Position numbers and translations under genes: made by a program. The notes below the pieces were generated by a model. It made no database searches, had not been told where the DNA came from, and worked only from the letters and a program-made list of their open reading frames with translations. A stretch of 64,000 nt of DNA from Brochothrix campestris FSL F6-1037 (lineage in GTDB: Bacteria; Bacillota; Bacilli; Lactobacillales; Listeriaceae), in assembly GCF_000525915.1 (NCBI RefSeq), contig NZ_AODH01000001.1:38122-102121 (forward strand), written 5' to 3'. Shown piece by piece: positions 47,450 through 56,838 of this stretch. Position 1 is the first letter of the stretch, and every line of letters starts with the position of its first letter.

Positions 47450-50400
47450 TTACTTAATAACATTTAATTGTTTCTCTGTAAGGATATTATTCCCAGAATC
47501 TAAACCGAGTACCGTGACCTTATCTGATAAGTCTGTAATAAGATTACGAGCGTAATACTTGAAGGCACCTTCTTTTACAGGAATCGTTGATTGGATCACT
47601 CCGTTAACTTTGACTTGCACTTTCACAACATCCCCCGAATACGTCCCTTCGATGTGAGAGTTATTGAATTTATAATCTAATAAACGCAGATCACCCTCCG
47701 ATTGAATGACACTTAAGTTGTTGTTACGTATCTCAACTTTGTTTACATCATAAATTGCAACACGAACATCGTCTCCACTCTTAATCTTATCTTTTGCATA
47801 GTATTTAAAAGTTTGATCTTTAATACCAATCATTTGTGTCATCTTGCCGTTAACAATTAACGCCATATATTTCGCATCACCTGTATACGTACCTGTCACG
47901 TGACTTGCACCCATACGGTATCCGTCTACAGATAACGTTGCAATAGTTGTACTTATTTTAACAAGTTGTGCACTCACTTCATGACCAGCTACATTATAAC
48001 CAACCAATTCCACTTTAGCATCGGCATCTGTAATTTTATCTTTAGCATAGTATTTAATTGTATTATCACTTACTTTTACTTTTTGTGTTAACACACCGTT
48101 AATACGTAATGCCACATGTGAGACTGCTCCTGTATAGCTTCCATACACATAGTTATCTTTACCAATAACAAACGTAGTAGCTTCTACAAATGCATCATCT
48201 GCTGTATTTTCTGTTACGTTTACAACCGCACGTTTCACTTCATTGCCTTTCGCATCAAAACCAACAATGGCTACCTTATCTGATGCCGCATTGATTAAGT
48301 TCGATGCCCAGTATTGATAGGAATCCCCTTGCACATTAATTTGTTTCGTTAAGACACCGTTAATTTCAATTGCGATTTTTTTAATTAATGTACCCGTTAA
48401 TTTACCGGTTACATAACGACTTTCACCAATTTTAAAATCAATGGCATTAATACTCGTATTAGCTAATTCAATAGCAGCTTTTAATAATGTTTCAGCTTTA
48501 GCAATATCAGCTACTAAGTTTTCTTTATCTTTACCTTCAGGTAACTTGTTGATTAATTCTTTAGCCGAGTCAATCATCTCTTGAGATGTTTGCTCTCCTA
48601 ATATTGTCTTACTTTCATCACCAAAGAGGTTATTTGTTGCCTCTTGTGCGGCTTTCAAATCGGCAGCTGCTTGCGTCACCTCATCTAGTAATGCTTGGGC
48701 TTGAGTAACATCAGCTAATAATGACTCTTTCTCTTTACCATTTGGCAATTTATTAACCAACTCTTTAGCCGAGTCAATCATTGCTTGTGAAATATCATCC
48801 GCTAAAGAAGATTTAGCCTCATCTGCAAAGAGATTATTTGTTGCCTCTTGTGCCGCTTTCATGTCTGTTGATGATTGAATGGCTTCATCTAATAAAGTTT
48901 GAGCGTTTGCAATTTCCTCTTTCAAGACCTCTTTATCTTTACCCACTGGCAATTTGTCAGCTAATTCTTTGGCCGAGTCAATCATTTCTTGAGTAGCATT
49001 ATCAGCTAAAAGAGTATGCTCTTTGTCTGCGAACAAGGCATCAGTTGCCTCCTGTGCTGCTTTCATGTCAGCTGCTGCCTGTGTTTTTTCATTTAATAAC
49101 GTTTGAGCCGTTTGAATGTCTGCAGTCAATTTTTGATGAACAGTTACAGTCATCGTTGTATTATCTAAAATTTCTTGAGCCTTATCAATCATTGCCTGTG
49201 TTGCTTCTATTGCTAATTCAGTATGCGCATCGTTTGCAAAAAGGACGTCGACTGCTGCCTTCGCAATTTCGATTTGTTGTGAATAAAATAATTTTTCTAA
49301 CAGTGAGTGGTCTGCATTTAACGAAGCCCTTGCCGCATCATTTTTCACTTCCATGATGTTTGCTTTAAGCGTTTCTAATTGTTGATTAGTTACTGACTCT
49401 TTTACTGCCGTTTTATCATTCGATGTAAAGTATTCAGCAATTACTGCTTTGTTTTGCTCGATGTTTTTCATATCTAAATCATACTGTTCTTGTGCTTTTA
49501 CAATAGCCTCTAAATACGACGTCTTCACATCACTCATTGGCAACTCATTTGTTAAAGCTAACGCTGATTTAATCATGTCTTGTGTAAGTTTACCGTGAAT
49601 TGAAGTCTGTTTCTCATCGGCATATAAAGCCGCTATCGCTGCTTTGGCTTTTTCATGTGCTGCTATATTTGCCTTTTTATCATCGAGTAATTGTTGTGCT
49701 TTTGCAATTTCAGCTTCTAACTTATCTTTATTTGATCCTGGTACAATCGTATCCGCAACAAGTTGTTTCACAGTATCAATTGTTGCTTGATCTACATCTT
49801 GTCCGATTGTTGAATGTTCATCATCTGAGAACAATTCATTTACTTTATCTGTTGCAGCTAACAAGTTATTTGCCTGCATTGCGTCATACAATTCAACTAG
49901 TTTACTATGTTCCGCCATCAATGCTGCGCGTTCGTTATTATTTATAACAGTTGCAATCTTGTTCTTAAATCCATTTAACTGTTCAAGCGTTACTTCACTT
50001 TTAATTTGTGTTTTGTCAGTCGATGTGAAGTATTCATTACTTTCATCTTTTAAGCCTGCAATTTTTTCTAGATCAACATTGTATTGATTTTGTGCCTTGG
50101 CGATGTTCGCTAGGAACGTTTGTTTTTTCGAGTCAACTGGAACGGCATTTGCTAACGTCGTTGCTTGATCTAAAAGTGCTTGTGTGAGATTACCATGTAT
50201 CGAAGTCATTGAACTATTCGTATATAACGCTTTTACTGCTGTCTCTGCTTTTTTAGATGCTGCTGATTCGACAATCACAATATTTACTGCAATTTTCTGA
50301 TTAGCTTGTAAATTAGTAAACGAGACATGCATTGTAATAGGATATGTACCCGGCTTATTAAAATCAATGTTTCCTTCATACCACTTTTTCTTAATTGGTG

Positions 50401-50707
50401 GTGGTGTTGTTGAACCGGTAAAGACATCTACTACCTTAAACCATTTTTCAAATATTATCCCACCAGTATGTCCTTCTGTAAAAGTAATGTTACCACTACC
50501 GATTCGTTGTAATTCCCACCACGACCAAGCACCTTTGTTTTTCGCCTCATTTTTTTGAGTGTTCTTTTGTGTCGTTGTTATCGGTGTTTGTTTAGTCTCG
50601 TTTGCATTGACAGATGCAGACGGTACTAAGGGACTCACACCAATTACAGTTGCGAGTGTCGCTGCTCCTACTTTTGTCATTTTTTTCTTAAATCTTTTCT
50701 TCGTCAT
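47450..50707 (-). CDS. Secreted surface protein with tandem Cry1Ac-D6-like repeats and four Ig-like repeats
   Basis: A 1085-residue exported protein. A signal peptide (basic MTKKRFKKKMTK, hydrophobic core, cleavage near residue 36) is followed by a beta-rich domain (about 45-150), then a long helical region of repeats related to the Cry1Ac domain VI/toxin repeats; the last three are nearly identical 68-residue units (ALFADKEH..ATQEMIDSAKELADKLP..). The C-terminus has four about 80-residue Ig-like repeats (YVTGKLTGTLIKKIAIEINGV type). No LPXTG, GW or SLH anchor is visible, so it is probably released or held by its Ig repeats. Proteins of this pattern are typical of Listeria and Brochothrix. 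AAAAGGAGC precedes the ATG. Confidence 0.85.
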   Translation of the reverse strand: MTKKRFKKKMTKVGAATLATVIGVSPLVPSASVNANETKQTPITTTQKNTQKNEAKNKGAWSWWELQRIGSGNITFTEGHTGGIIFEKWFKVVDVFTGSTTPPPIKKKWYEGNIDFNKPGTYPITMHVSFTNLQANQKIAVNIVIVESAASKKAETAVKALYTNSSMTSIHGNLTQALLDQATTLANAVPVDSKKQTFLANIAKAQNQYNVDLEKIAGLKDESNEYFTSTDKTQIKSEVTLEQLNGFKNKIATVINNNERAALMAEHSKLVELYDAMQANNLLAATDKVNELFSDDEHSTIGQDVDQATIDTVKQLVADTIVPGSNKDKLEAEIAKAQQLLDDKKANIAAHEKAKAAIAALYADEKQTSIHGKLTQDMIKSALALTNELPMSDVKTSYLEAIVKAQEQYDLDMKNIEQNKAVIAEYFTSNDKTAVKESVTNQQLETLKANIMEVKNDAARASLNADHSLLEKLFYSQQIEIAKAAVDVLFANDAHTELAIEATQAMIDKAQEILDNTTMTVTVHQKLTADIQTAQTLLNEKTQAAADMKAAQEATDALFADKEHTLLADNATQEMIDSAKELADKLPVGKDKEVLKEEIANAQTLLDEAIQSSTDMKAAQEATNNLFADEAKSSLADDISQAMIDSAKELVNKLPNGKEKESLLADVTQAQALLDEVTQAAADLKAAQEATNNLFGDESKTILGEQTSQEMIDSAKELINKLPEGKDKENLVADIAKAETLLKAAIELANTSINAIDFKIGESRYVTGKLTGTLIKKIAIEINGVLTKQINVQGDSYQYWASNLINAASDKVAIVGFDAKGNEVKRAVVNVTENTADDAFVEATTFVIGKDNYVYGSYTGAVSHVALRINGVLTQKVKVSDNTIKYYAKDKITDADAKVELVGYNVAGHEVSAQLVKISTTIATLSVDGYRMGASHVTGTYTGDAKYMALIVNGKMTQMIGIKDQTFKYYAKDKIKSGDDVRVAIYDVNKVEIRNNNLSVIQSEGDLRLLDYKFNNSHIEGTYSGDVVKVQVKVNGVIQSTIPVKEGAFKYYARNLITDLSDKVTVLGLDSGNNILTEKQLNVIK
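48468..49085 (-). repeat. Tandem 204-base DNA repeat inside the surface protein gene
   Basis: The segment around TTAGCCGAGTCAATCA recurs at 48561, 48765 and 48969, exactly 204 bases apart (the last with one change, TTGGCC). It encodes three almost identical 68-residue modules and is a likely site of length variation by recombination. Confidence 0.85.
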
Positions 50708-51114
50708 TTTATATTGCTCCTTTTAGTGTTTTTCTATGTTCTACGATTGATCAACGTCCTCCCTTCCTTAGCTTACTTTAACGTATTGTTATCGAACAAC
50801 ATAGAGAGCTATTCTTTTACCTAGTTACATTAATAGCTTCTACATCAGTATAAGTCACTATAACTATTTACAAAAACAATCATTACTTATGATACTATTC
50901 TTTTTAGTTATAATTGAGTGACAAACGCTTTTAGGTTAGGTGTAAATAGTTATCTCAAAGTTTGTATATAACATTAAATGTCAATTCAATTAGTCATATC
51001 ATAGGATTCACCAGAAATGCTTATATCCCTGCTGATTTTCTTTACTGCTTTGGTAAACGAGTTGCATTTGAAACGGCAATAACTGACCGCGGTAAAGTTT
51101 TACGTCCTAACTAA
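50708..51114. other. Gene-poor region upstream of the surface protein gene
   Basis: Holds the ribosome site and promoter area of the surface protein gene. On the plus strand, 50960-51113 is open in one frame and reads GFTRNAYIPADFLYCFGK and then VAFETAITDRGK before a stop, but has no start codon with a ribosome site. It looks like the 3' end of a lost gene; I cannot name the family. Confidence 0.4.
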
Positions 51115-51399
51115 TTAAGATTGTCGATTGGCTTCTTCAGTCGTAGTATTAATTTTGTTGACTAATTCCATCGATATTTTTGCCAGTTGTTTTGTTCGTT
51201 CGTATAAATAGTCTGCAGCAGGTAAAGCAACCGTTCTACGATTAATATTTTGAAATAACTTTACACCATTTTTTTTTCTCTAAATAGGCGATATGTTGTG
51301 ATACTGTTGACTGTGTAACATGTAAGGCTTCTGCTGTCCTAGTATAGTTCAATGTTTCATATACTTTTTAAAAAATGTGTAATATCGATTATCTAGCAT
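51115..51399 (-). pseudogene. Truncated LysR-type regulator (HTH domain only), two frameshifts
   Basis: The reconstructed 94-residue product is the N-terminal winged helix of a LysR regulator: NRYYTFFKKVYETLNYTRTA, EALHVTQSTVSQHIAYLEK, VKLFQNINRRTVALP, then a stop. Corrections needed: one base added in A5 near 51368 and one removed from A9 (T9 at 51279-51287). No effector-binding domain follows, so even corrected it is truncated (family about 300 residues). It is related to the LysR gene at 32768-33673 in its first 60 residues. ATG 51399 after AAAGGACGAG. Likely a remnant. Confidence 0.7.
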
Positions 51400-51597
51400 T
51401 CGTCTCGTCCTTTCCCAGAAAAATTAATTATTTATATCTATTATTTAATTTAACTATTTGATGCCTACCCTCAACGTGTTATGAAGTGAGTATAAAACTT
51501 TTATTTCTACTTGAGAAACAACTTTTTTTAATCGTACGATAAATATATATGATGGTATCTACTTTTGTATTATTTTAGGTAATCATTATATTAGAGT

Positions 51598-51825
51598 TCA
51601 TTCTTTGAAATACTTCAGTTCTTCGTTAACTGCTCTTTTTGTCTGGGATAGAATGAAGGAGGGATTCATCGTCTGAATATTAAACATCAATCTGACTGAA
51701 TTTTTTCTAATTACCAGTGTTTGATTTGGAAATCCCAGGTTGCTAGTCTCTCTGTTAATCATTTCAAATGATTGTTTTTTGAATTTTCTGTCATAAATGT
51801 TTGGCACATTTCTATCAAGTATCAT
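51598..51825 (-). CDS. Hypothetical 75-residue protein
   Basis: An open frame of 75 residues, rich in Asn, Arg and Lys, with no membrane segment or motif I recognise. The ribosome site is weak (AGGTAA just before the ATG). It lies in a region of debris between a truncated regulator and a secreted hydrolase and may be noncoding. Kept with low confidence. Confidence 0.25.
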   Translation of the reverse strand: MILDRNVPNIYDRKFKKQSFEMINRETSNLGFPNQTLVIRKNSVRLMFNIQTMNPSFILSQTKRAVNEELKYFKE

Positions 51826-51937
51826 TTACCTGTAGCACGATTGATTGATGGTTTGTTTAACTGTTAAGTTAGAGCATATCATAAAAGAACGCTAATTAGT
51901 AGGTGTAGTACCTACGGTTTCCTTTTAGATAAACCGT

Positions 51938-52066
51938 TCAAATCCCTTGTGCCTGTAAGGTTTCATGGATTCCACGCTCGAAATGGATACCCTCGCAAAA
52001 TTTGTGGTATTTTCCACAATTATTGCAATTGAATTGTTCATTTAAATAAAGACAGCCGCACCCAAT
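51938..52066 (-). pseudogene. Cysteine-rich 3' fragment of an unknown gene
   Basis: A 42-codon open stretch without a start codon reads CGCLYLNEQFNCNNCGKYHK and continues FCEGIHFERGIHETLQ. The C-X-C and C-X2-C spacing looks like a zinc- or metal-binding site. It begins after a stop at 52067-52069, one base out of frame with upstream sequence; probably the end of a broken gene. The rest of 51826-52139 shows only a small GTAGGT/ACCTAC hairpin near 51898-51914. Confidence 0.35.
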
Positions 52067-52139
52067 TCACCTCGGTATACAGCTGCCACTCTTAATTTTC
52101 TAACATTGCTCGTCTGTTTTTGTACAAATAGCAGAGGCT

Positions 52140-54143
52140 TTATTCTACTGCGACGATAACTTTAGACTCACTACGGTTTCCTTTTACATCTTGATTCACG
52201 AGATGCATAATTGTACCTGCCGTTTGTTTTGGTAGCGTTATTGAGAATTCACCTTCAGCTGTTGTTGTTACCTCACTAACGATTTTTTTATCTTCATTCA
52301 CTAGTTTCACTACCGTATTTCTCTCGCCTTCACCAGTTATAATTGTTTGATTTGATTGATTTATAACTGAATCAATCGTTACTGGACGTGGAGGTATAAT
52401 ATCGGTATTGATGACTTTCAAATTAGAAAAATATATTTGGACATAACCGCTACCTAAAAAATTAAATTTTGTATAGTGAGTTCCAAAATAAATAGGCATC
52501 ATCCCTGTTTGTTTCGCTGTATAACTCATTGTTTGTTTCACAGTTCCCTTAGTTGTTGGATTTTTATTTTTCGATTGGTCTCCTAAACCAAAGCTCATTG
52601 TTTGAGTATTGAATTCTGCCGTATTTGGATTCAGTGAATCGAAAGTTAACAAATAATTCTCACCCGCAACACCTGCTAAATCTTGTTTTAAGAATGCACC
52701 AATGTCTTGCTTAAATAAAAACATACGTAATGATCCATTTGTCATTTTTGTTATCTGACTATCTTTGTTCGCATCTAATGTGAACAGCTGTTCTTTAGAT
52801 ATCTTTATTTTCGAGTCTACATTACTCCGATAGTTTTTCTTATCACTACTCATTAACCAGTTTGGTATTCCTGTTTGAGATGTAACAAGTGCACTGTTTT
52901 TCAATAGATTGATTGTCGGAGCAATTTCAGCACGTAAAGTCGATATATTGTCCACTGTTTGTAAAAAAACCGTTACTTTCGCGATATAAGTTTGACCCGA
53001 AACTTCAAGGTTTTCTGCATGTCCGGCACCTACGACATCTAATTGTTCTTTGTAGCCAGCCGCAGCTCCATACAAGACCGTTTTAGCCTTAGGTGGAATG
53101 AATGTATCTTTTGTTCCATGAATAAATAATTTCGGAACTGTCGAATTTTCAACTGAATTGAGTGGGGAAATATCATATAAATCAATTTTTAACTTTGGTT
53201 TGACATAATTATCATTCAACGAATCGACTAGACGATTTTCAAAAGCATACCAGTCCACCATATTTACAAGTGGAATATATTGGAGGTATTTTGTAACCAT
53301 GTGCATAACATCATGTGCTTGTTCCTCAATTGAAAAATAACCACAATCTTCAATAATCGCTTTAACATTTAAGTTAGGATTAATGGTATCTTGACTCATC
53401 ATTACCGTTGCTGCTCCCATTGATACGCCTAACAAAACAAATTCTTGATTAGGTTTTATCGCTGCTTCCTGTTCTAGCCAACCATTCACATCATTTTTTT
53501 CATATGCACCAAAAGCTATGTATTCGCCTTGGCTCTTACCATGTGAACGAGCATCTGGAACGATAACATTGTAACCTAAATCACTTAATAATTTAGCTTC
53601 AGCCATAATATTTATCGGTTGTGAGCGATAACCGTGTTGAACTAAAGCCGTTTTAGCTGATTTATTATCGATGTAATACGCATGTAGTTTGATATTCTTA
53701 TTGGTCGGTTTATCAAAAACCGTTTGGTAGCGATCGCTTTTGTTTTTTAATCCTTCAAACCATTTATTTTCTTTTACCCCTGATGTTAAACCAAAAAAGT
53801 CAGTTACACTAATAACGCTATTGTTACGTCTCACTGCCACATCAAACGCTAACCCTGCAATTACTTTTTCTACCGCGGAACTAACAGAGCGTGATTTTGG
53901 TATTGTTACATCCGCATCATTTAAATACTTTTCAATTTCTTCGACAACCACTCGTTCATTTGCTGGCAATGCCCTTCGTTCAGCTGCACCTTTTTGTTCG
54001 AAACGTTCGCTGTTTACCGCTTTATTTGGCATTTCAGTCTTTGTGTTGCTGATGATAATTGTCTCAGATGCAGTTACCAATGGAGCAGTTAATCCCCCCA
54101 ATGTCACTATAAAAATAATTATTGCCTTGAAAAAAAATTTCAT
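52140..54143 (-). CDS. Secreted alpha/beta hydrolase with C-terminal Ig-like domain
   Basis: A 667-residue exported protein. A signal peptide (MKFFFKAIIIFIVTLGG, cleavage near residue 26) precedes an alpha/beta-hydrolase domain (about 110-410) with the nucleophile in LLGVSMGAATV, the acid in FIHGTKDTFIPP and the His in GAGHAEN, as in serine aminopeptidase/esterase-like enzymes. A beta-rich region (about 430-580) and an Ig-like domain (VKLVNEDKKIVSEVTTTAEG) follow. Substrate unknown; it may act on peptides or esters outside the cell. ATG 54143 (AGGAGA upstream) was chosen over the farther ATG because the signal peptide begins there. No cell-wall anchor. Confidence 0.85.
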   Translation of the reverse strand: MKFFFKAIIIFIVTLGGLTAPLVTASETIIISNTKTEMPNKAVNSERFEQKGAAERRALPANERVVVEEIEKYLNDADVTIPKSRSVSSAVEKVIAGLAFDVAVRRNNSVISVTDFFGLTSGVKENKWFEGLKNKSDRYQTVFDKPTNKNIKLHAYYIDNKSAKTALVQHGYRSQPINIMAEAKLLSDLGYNVIVPDARSHGKSQGEYIAFGAYEKNDVNGWLEQEAAIKPNQEFVLLGVSMGAATVMMSQDTINPNLNVKAIIEDCGYFSIEEQAHDVMHMVTKYLQYIPLVNMVDWYAFENRLVDSLNDNYVKPKLKIDLYDISPLNSVENSTVPKLFIHGTKDTFIPPKAKTVLYGAAAGYKEQLDVVGAGHAENLEVSGQTYIAKVTVFLQTVDNISTLRAEIAPTINLLKNSALVTSQTGIPNWLMSSDKKNYRSNVDSKIKISKEQLFTLDANKDSQITKMTNGSLRMFLFKQDIGAFLKQDLAGVAGENYLLTFDSLNPNTAEFNTQTMSFGLGDQSKNKNPTTKGTVKQTMSYTAKQTGMMPIYFGTHYTKFNFLGSGYVQIYFSNLKVINTDIIPPRPVTIDSVINQSNQTIITGEGERNTVVKLVNEDKKIVSEVTTTAEGEFSITLPKQTAGTIMHLVNQDVKGNRSESKVIVAVE

Positions 54144-54415
54144 CCTTTTTTCTCCTCTTCTCATCAAATTATGTATAATAGCAAACAAATTTCACGAATA
54201 TAATAAACCTTTATCGTTTAAACAATCGGATAATTGTTACTAAATGAAGATTATACATGCGGCTAAATGAGGTGTCAACGATAAATCTATTGACCTATTT
54301 AAAAGGAATCTACTGACCAAAAGTCTCGTTTTAGAGGCCATCTAACAAATTGTTTTTGACTCATTCAAAAAAAGTATTGCTGTCAAATTGTCCTTAGTAA
54401 CAAACGGTGGAAATT

Positions 54416-54446
54416 AAAAAAACCGTAAATCACTAACGATTTACGG
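54416..54446 (-). terminator. Terminator of the FAD oxidase gene
   Basis: CCGTAAATC and GATTTACGG form a perfect 9-pair stem around six bases; seven T follow on the minus strand. It is about 150 bases after the stop. The rest of 54144-54593 shows no gene. Confidence 0.85.
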
Positions 54447-54593
54447 ATCCGATGCTAGAAAAATTCATTTACTACTCTCAGGATAATTTCAGCTTCGCCT
54501 AATAAAAATGAGCATCCGAGTTGAGAGGAGATAAAGTCGTCGATTCATTTTAGTTTTTATGACCAAGAAGGATCTCTCAATCAACTCATTCAC

Positions 54594-55940
54594 TTACAAA
54601 TGAATCCCTTGATTAAATAACCGTTGCGGGTCGTATCTTGCAATTAGTTGTCGCAGGCGTTCACCCGTTTGTCCTGGCCAAGCTTTATCCGCCATCGCAA
54701 GACTCGTATTTGACGAATAGGCACCGTAAACACCGGTACTTAATTTTTCAATTGGTGCAAAGGCTTTTGTTTGCTCTGTTTCTTCTCCCGGCATCATCCA
54801 CACACTCACAAAGGCTTCTTGGTATCTTGCAGCCCAAGCGGTCTCCTCAACGGCAACATCATTCATTGCCCCTCCGATTGAGCGTAGTTCCATTACTAAT
54901 GTTAATGGATTTTTAAAGGCTTCAGCAATCGCTTCACCGAGTTGTTGGTCGGCTTTATCAATCAACCCATTCCAAATTTGAATCCGTTGTTGACCACCGT
55001 GTTCGGACTGCGGATGAGGTATAATTGTCGGATACGGAGTAATGGTGGCGTTATGTTCAATTAAAGGTGCAATTGCCGCTGCTTTCTCTAGCACAGGTGT
55101 TGCCTTCACTGTATCGGTTGTCGACCACACATTGCTCGCACTAATATTGAAACTACCAACTCCTGCTTTTTGTATCATTAAGAAGCTCGTCATTTCACGC
55201 GGTGCTGCTGTTGCCCATTTTCCCCAATCCGTCACAAATTGAGCAACATCATCGGTTGTATAGGTCAATCGTTGATAGATAACAGCTGCATCTTTCGTAT
55301 CAGATTGTAAATGTGTCGCTTCAAAAACAAATTCAGTGATGACACCAAGTTGAGAACCTGCACCACGGATAGCCCAAAACAAATCGGGCTCATGCGTTGC
55401 ATCGACCGTATGTACTGTTCCGTCAGCCGTTACTAAAACCACTGCTTTTATGTGATCAATCGTTAAGCCATGGCTGCGGGTAAAATAACCAATGCCGCCT
55501 GAAGCTGCTAAGCCGCCGACACCGACATCACCAAAGTTACCACTTGAGATAATTAAATCCTCAGGTGCCAACGCTTTTGCCACAGTGCCCCAATCTGCAC
55601 CTGCTTGCACGCGCACTAGCTTTTTCTCTCGATCAATCAACTCCACAGTTCGCATTTTTGATAAATCAAGCACGACCCCACCCTGATTTGTTGATGAACC
55701 TGACATGCCGTGTCCGCCACTGCGTATTGAAAACGCTAAATGTTCGTCTGTTTTTTTCAATTTGGCAACGTACTGAACAACATTGGCAACATCTGCTGTC
55801 GATGTCGCCATAAAAATCAATTCAGGTGTGCCAACCTTCATGTAAGATGAGCGGACATTGCGATAGATAGCTTCTGACTTTGTAATGAGTAAGTCTTGTA
55901 GATTTGCTGGTATTTCGAGTGTATGATGATCTAATGACAT
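54594..55940 (-). CDS. FAD-linked oxidoreductase (BBE/PCMH type)
   Basis: A 448-residue flavoprotein of the vanillyl-alcohol oxidase/berberine bridge group. The FAD-binding PCMH domain contains AFSIRSGGHGMSGSS, where the His is the usual covalent FAD attachment site, GNFGDVGVGGLAASGGIGYF, and GAGSQLGVITEF. The C-terminal BBE segment ends with YDPQRLFNQGI. A second attachment Cys is not at the normal site, so probably single covalent linkage. Oxidises an alcohol or sugar with O2; substrate unknown. No signal peptide. Stands alone with its own terminator. Confidence 0.9.
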   Translation of the reverse strand: MSLDHHTLEIPANLQDLLITKSEAIYRNVRSSYMKVGTPELIFMATSTADVANVVQYVAKLKKTDEHLAFSIRSGGHGMSGSSTNQGGVVLDLSKMRTVELIDREKKLVRVQAGADWGTVAKALAPEDLIISSGNFGDVGVGGLAASGGIGYFTRSHGLTIDHIKAVVLVTADGTVHTVDATHEPDLFWAIRGAGSQLGVITEFVFEATHLQSDTKDAAVIYQRLTYTTDDVAQFVTDWGKWATAAPREMTSFLMIQKAGVGSFNISASNVWSTTDTVKATPVLEKAAAIAPLIEHNATITPYPTIIPHPQSEHGGQQRIQIWNGLIDKADQQLGEAIAEAFKNPLTLVMELRSIGGAMNDVAVEETAWAARYQEAFVSVWMMPGEETEQTKAFAPIEKLSTGVYGAYSSNTSLAMADKAWPGQTGERLRQLIARYDPQRLFNQGIHL

Positions 55941-56290
55941 GATGAGCCTCCCTTAGTTAACCGCCACCGAAGCAGTCACAATTAACTAGTTTAATGACAC
56001 TGTGTTATTATCGTTCATAAAAACAACATAATCACGTGTTTACAAGCTTGATTACAGCAGTGATTACGTCGATTTACAATTCAGCACCAATAAACTGACT
56101 TTATCTCACCTTTGTAACTATGTCTTTATTATATACCTTTTAGCTAAATTTAATAGTAGACTGCTCAACTATTTTACCAGTAAAAAACGTGTCAATCCAT
56201 TCATTTTTCATTTTTATATTTTAGCGAAACGAATTAAAAAAGGCTTATCAAACATGCTTACCAAAATAGTCATTTAGCACTATCAAAAGG
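55941..56290. other. Intergenic region between the FAD oxidase and rplS
   Basis: No coding frame of substance. The oxidase promoter is expected near its right end but no clear pair of boxes was found. AT-rich with short repeats of no clear meaning. Confidence 0.5.
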
Positions 56291-56323
56291 CAAAAAAAAG
56301 ACCCCTTGTAAACAAGGAGTCTT
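56291..56323 (-). terminator. Terminator of rplS
   Basis: AAGACCCCTTGT pairs with ACAAGGAGTCTT (one mismatch-like bulge); eight T follow on the minus strand, 17 bases after the rplS stop. Confidence 0.88.
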
Positions 56324-56339
56324 CTCAAAAGAGCACTTC

Positions 56340-56684
56340 TTAACGACGTACTTCTTTGATACGTGCAGCTTTACCACGTAATTCACGTAAGTAGTATAAT
56401 TTAGCGCGACGTACTTTACCATGACGTTTAACTTCTAATTTAGCAATACGTGGAGTGTGTACAGGGAATGTACGCTCAACACCTACGCCGTAAGAAATTT
56501 TACGAACAGTGAAAGATTCGCTGATTCCAGCACCACGACGTTTAATAACCACACCTTCAAAAAGTTGGATACGTTCGCGTGTTCCTTCGACAACTTTCGC
56601 GTGTACGATGACAGTATCCCCAGGACGGAAATCTGGAACATCAGTACGTAATTGACCTTGAGTAATTTCTTCTAATATATGCAT
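56340..56684 (-). CDS. rplS: Ribosomal protein L19
   Basis: L19, 114 residues, at the 30S-50S interface of the large subunit. Conserved blocks: [53 protein letters not shown] and [17 protein letters not shown]. It has its own strong promoter and probably a regulatory leader, and a terminator, so it is separable from trmD upstream. Confidence 0.98.
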   Translation of the reverse strand: MHILEEITQGQLRTDVPDFRPGDTVIVHAKVVEGTRERIQLFEGVVIKRRGAGISESFTVRKISYGVGVERTFPVHTPRIAKLEVKRHGKVRRAKLYYLRELRGKAARIKEVRR

Positions 56685-56694
56685 TATTATTTCT

Positions 56695-56745
56695 CCTCCT
56701 CAACGGACATTCTTGCACCCTAAATATGCACAGCGGAACATCGTT
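56695..56745 (-). promoter_or_regulatory. Putative L19 (rplS) leader RNA
   Basis: The 5' leader contains TTCCGCTGTGCA, AGGGTGCAAGAATGTCC and GTTGAGGAGG, arranged as in the Bacillota L19 leader: a small hairpin with complementary GTGCA/TGCA and a conserved stretch up to the ribosome site. It should allow L19 to regulate its own synthesis. Assigned by pattern memory, no covariance check was possible. Confidence 0.55.
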
Positions 56746-56774
56746 AATAGACTGATATCTTCAGTCACCATATT

Positions 56775-56803
56775 ATATTATCACAGTTTTTAACAGCTGA
56801 CAA
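56775..56803 (-). promoter_or_regulatory. Strong promoter of rplS
   Basis: Minus-strand TTGTCA (56798-56803), 17-base spacer and TAATAT (56775-56780). Confidence 0.75.
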
Positions 56804-56838
56804 GTATATCTTCTTTCAAAGTAAAAAAAAATTCAGTT

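Noticed and set aside
47450..50707. Insecticidal Cry toxin
   Set aside because: Only the helical repeats resemble domain VI of Cry1Ac; the pore-forming and receptor domains are missing and the layout is that of a surface repeat protein.
51897..51960. Possible tRNA fragment (GTTCAAATC T-loop-like sequence with hairpins)
   Set aside because: The T-stem bases do not pair, and no acceptor or anticodon arm fits.
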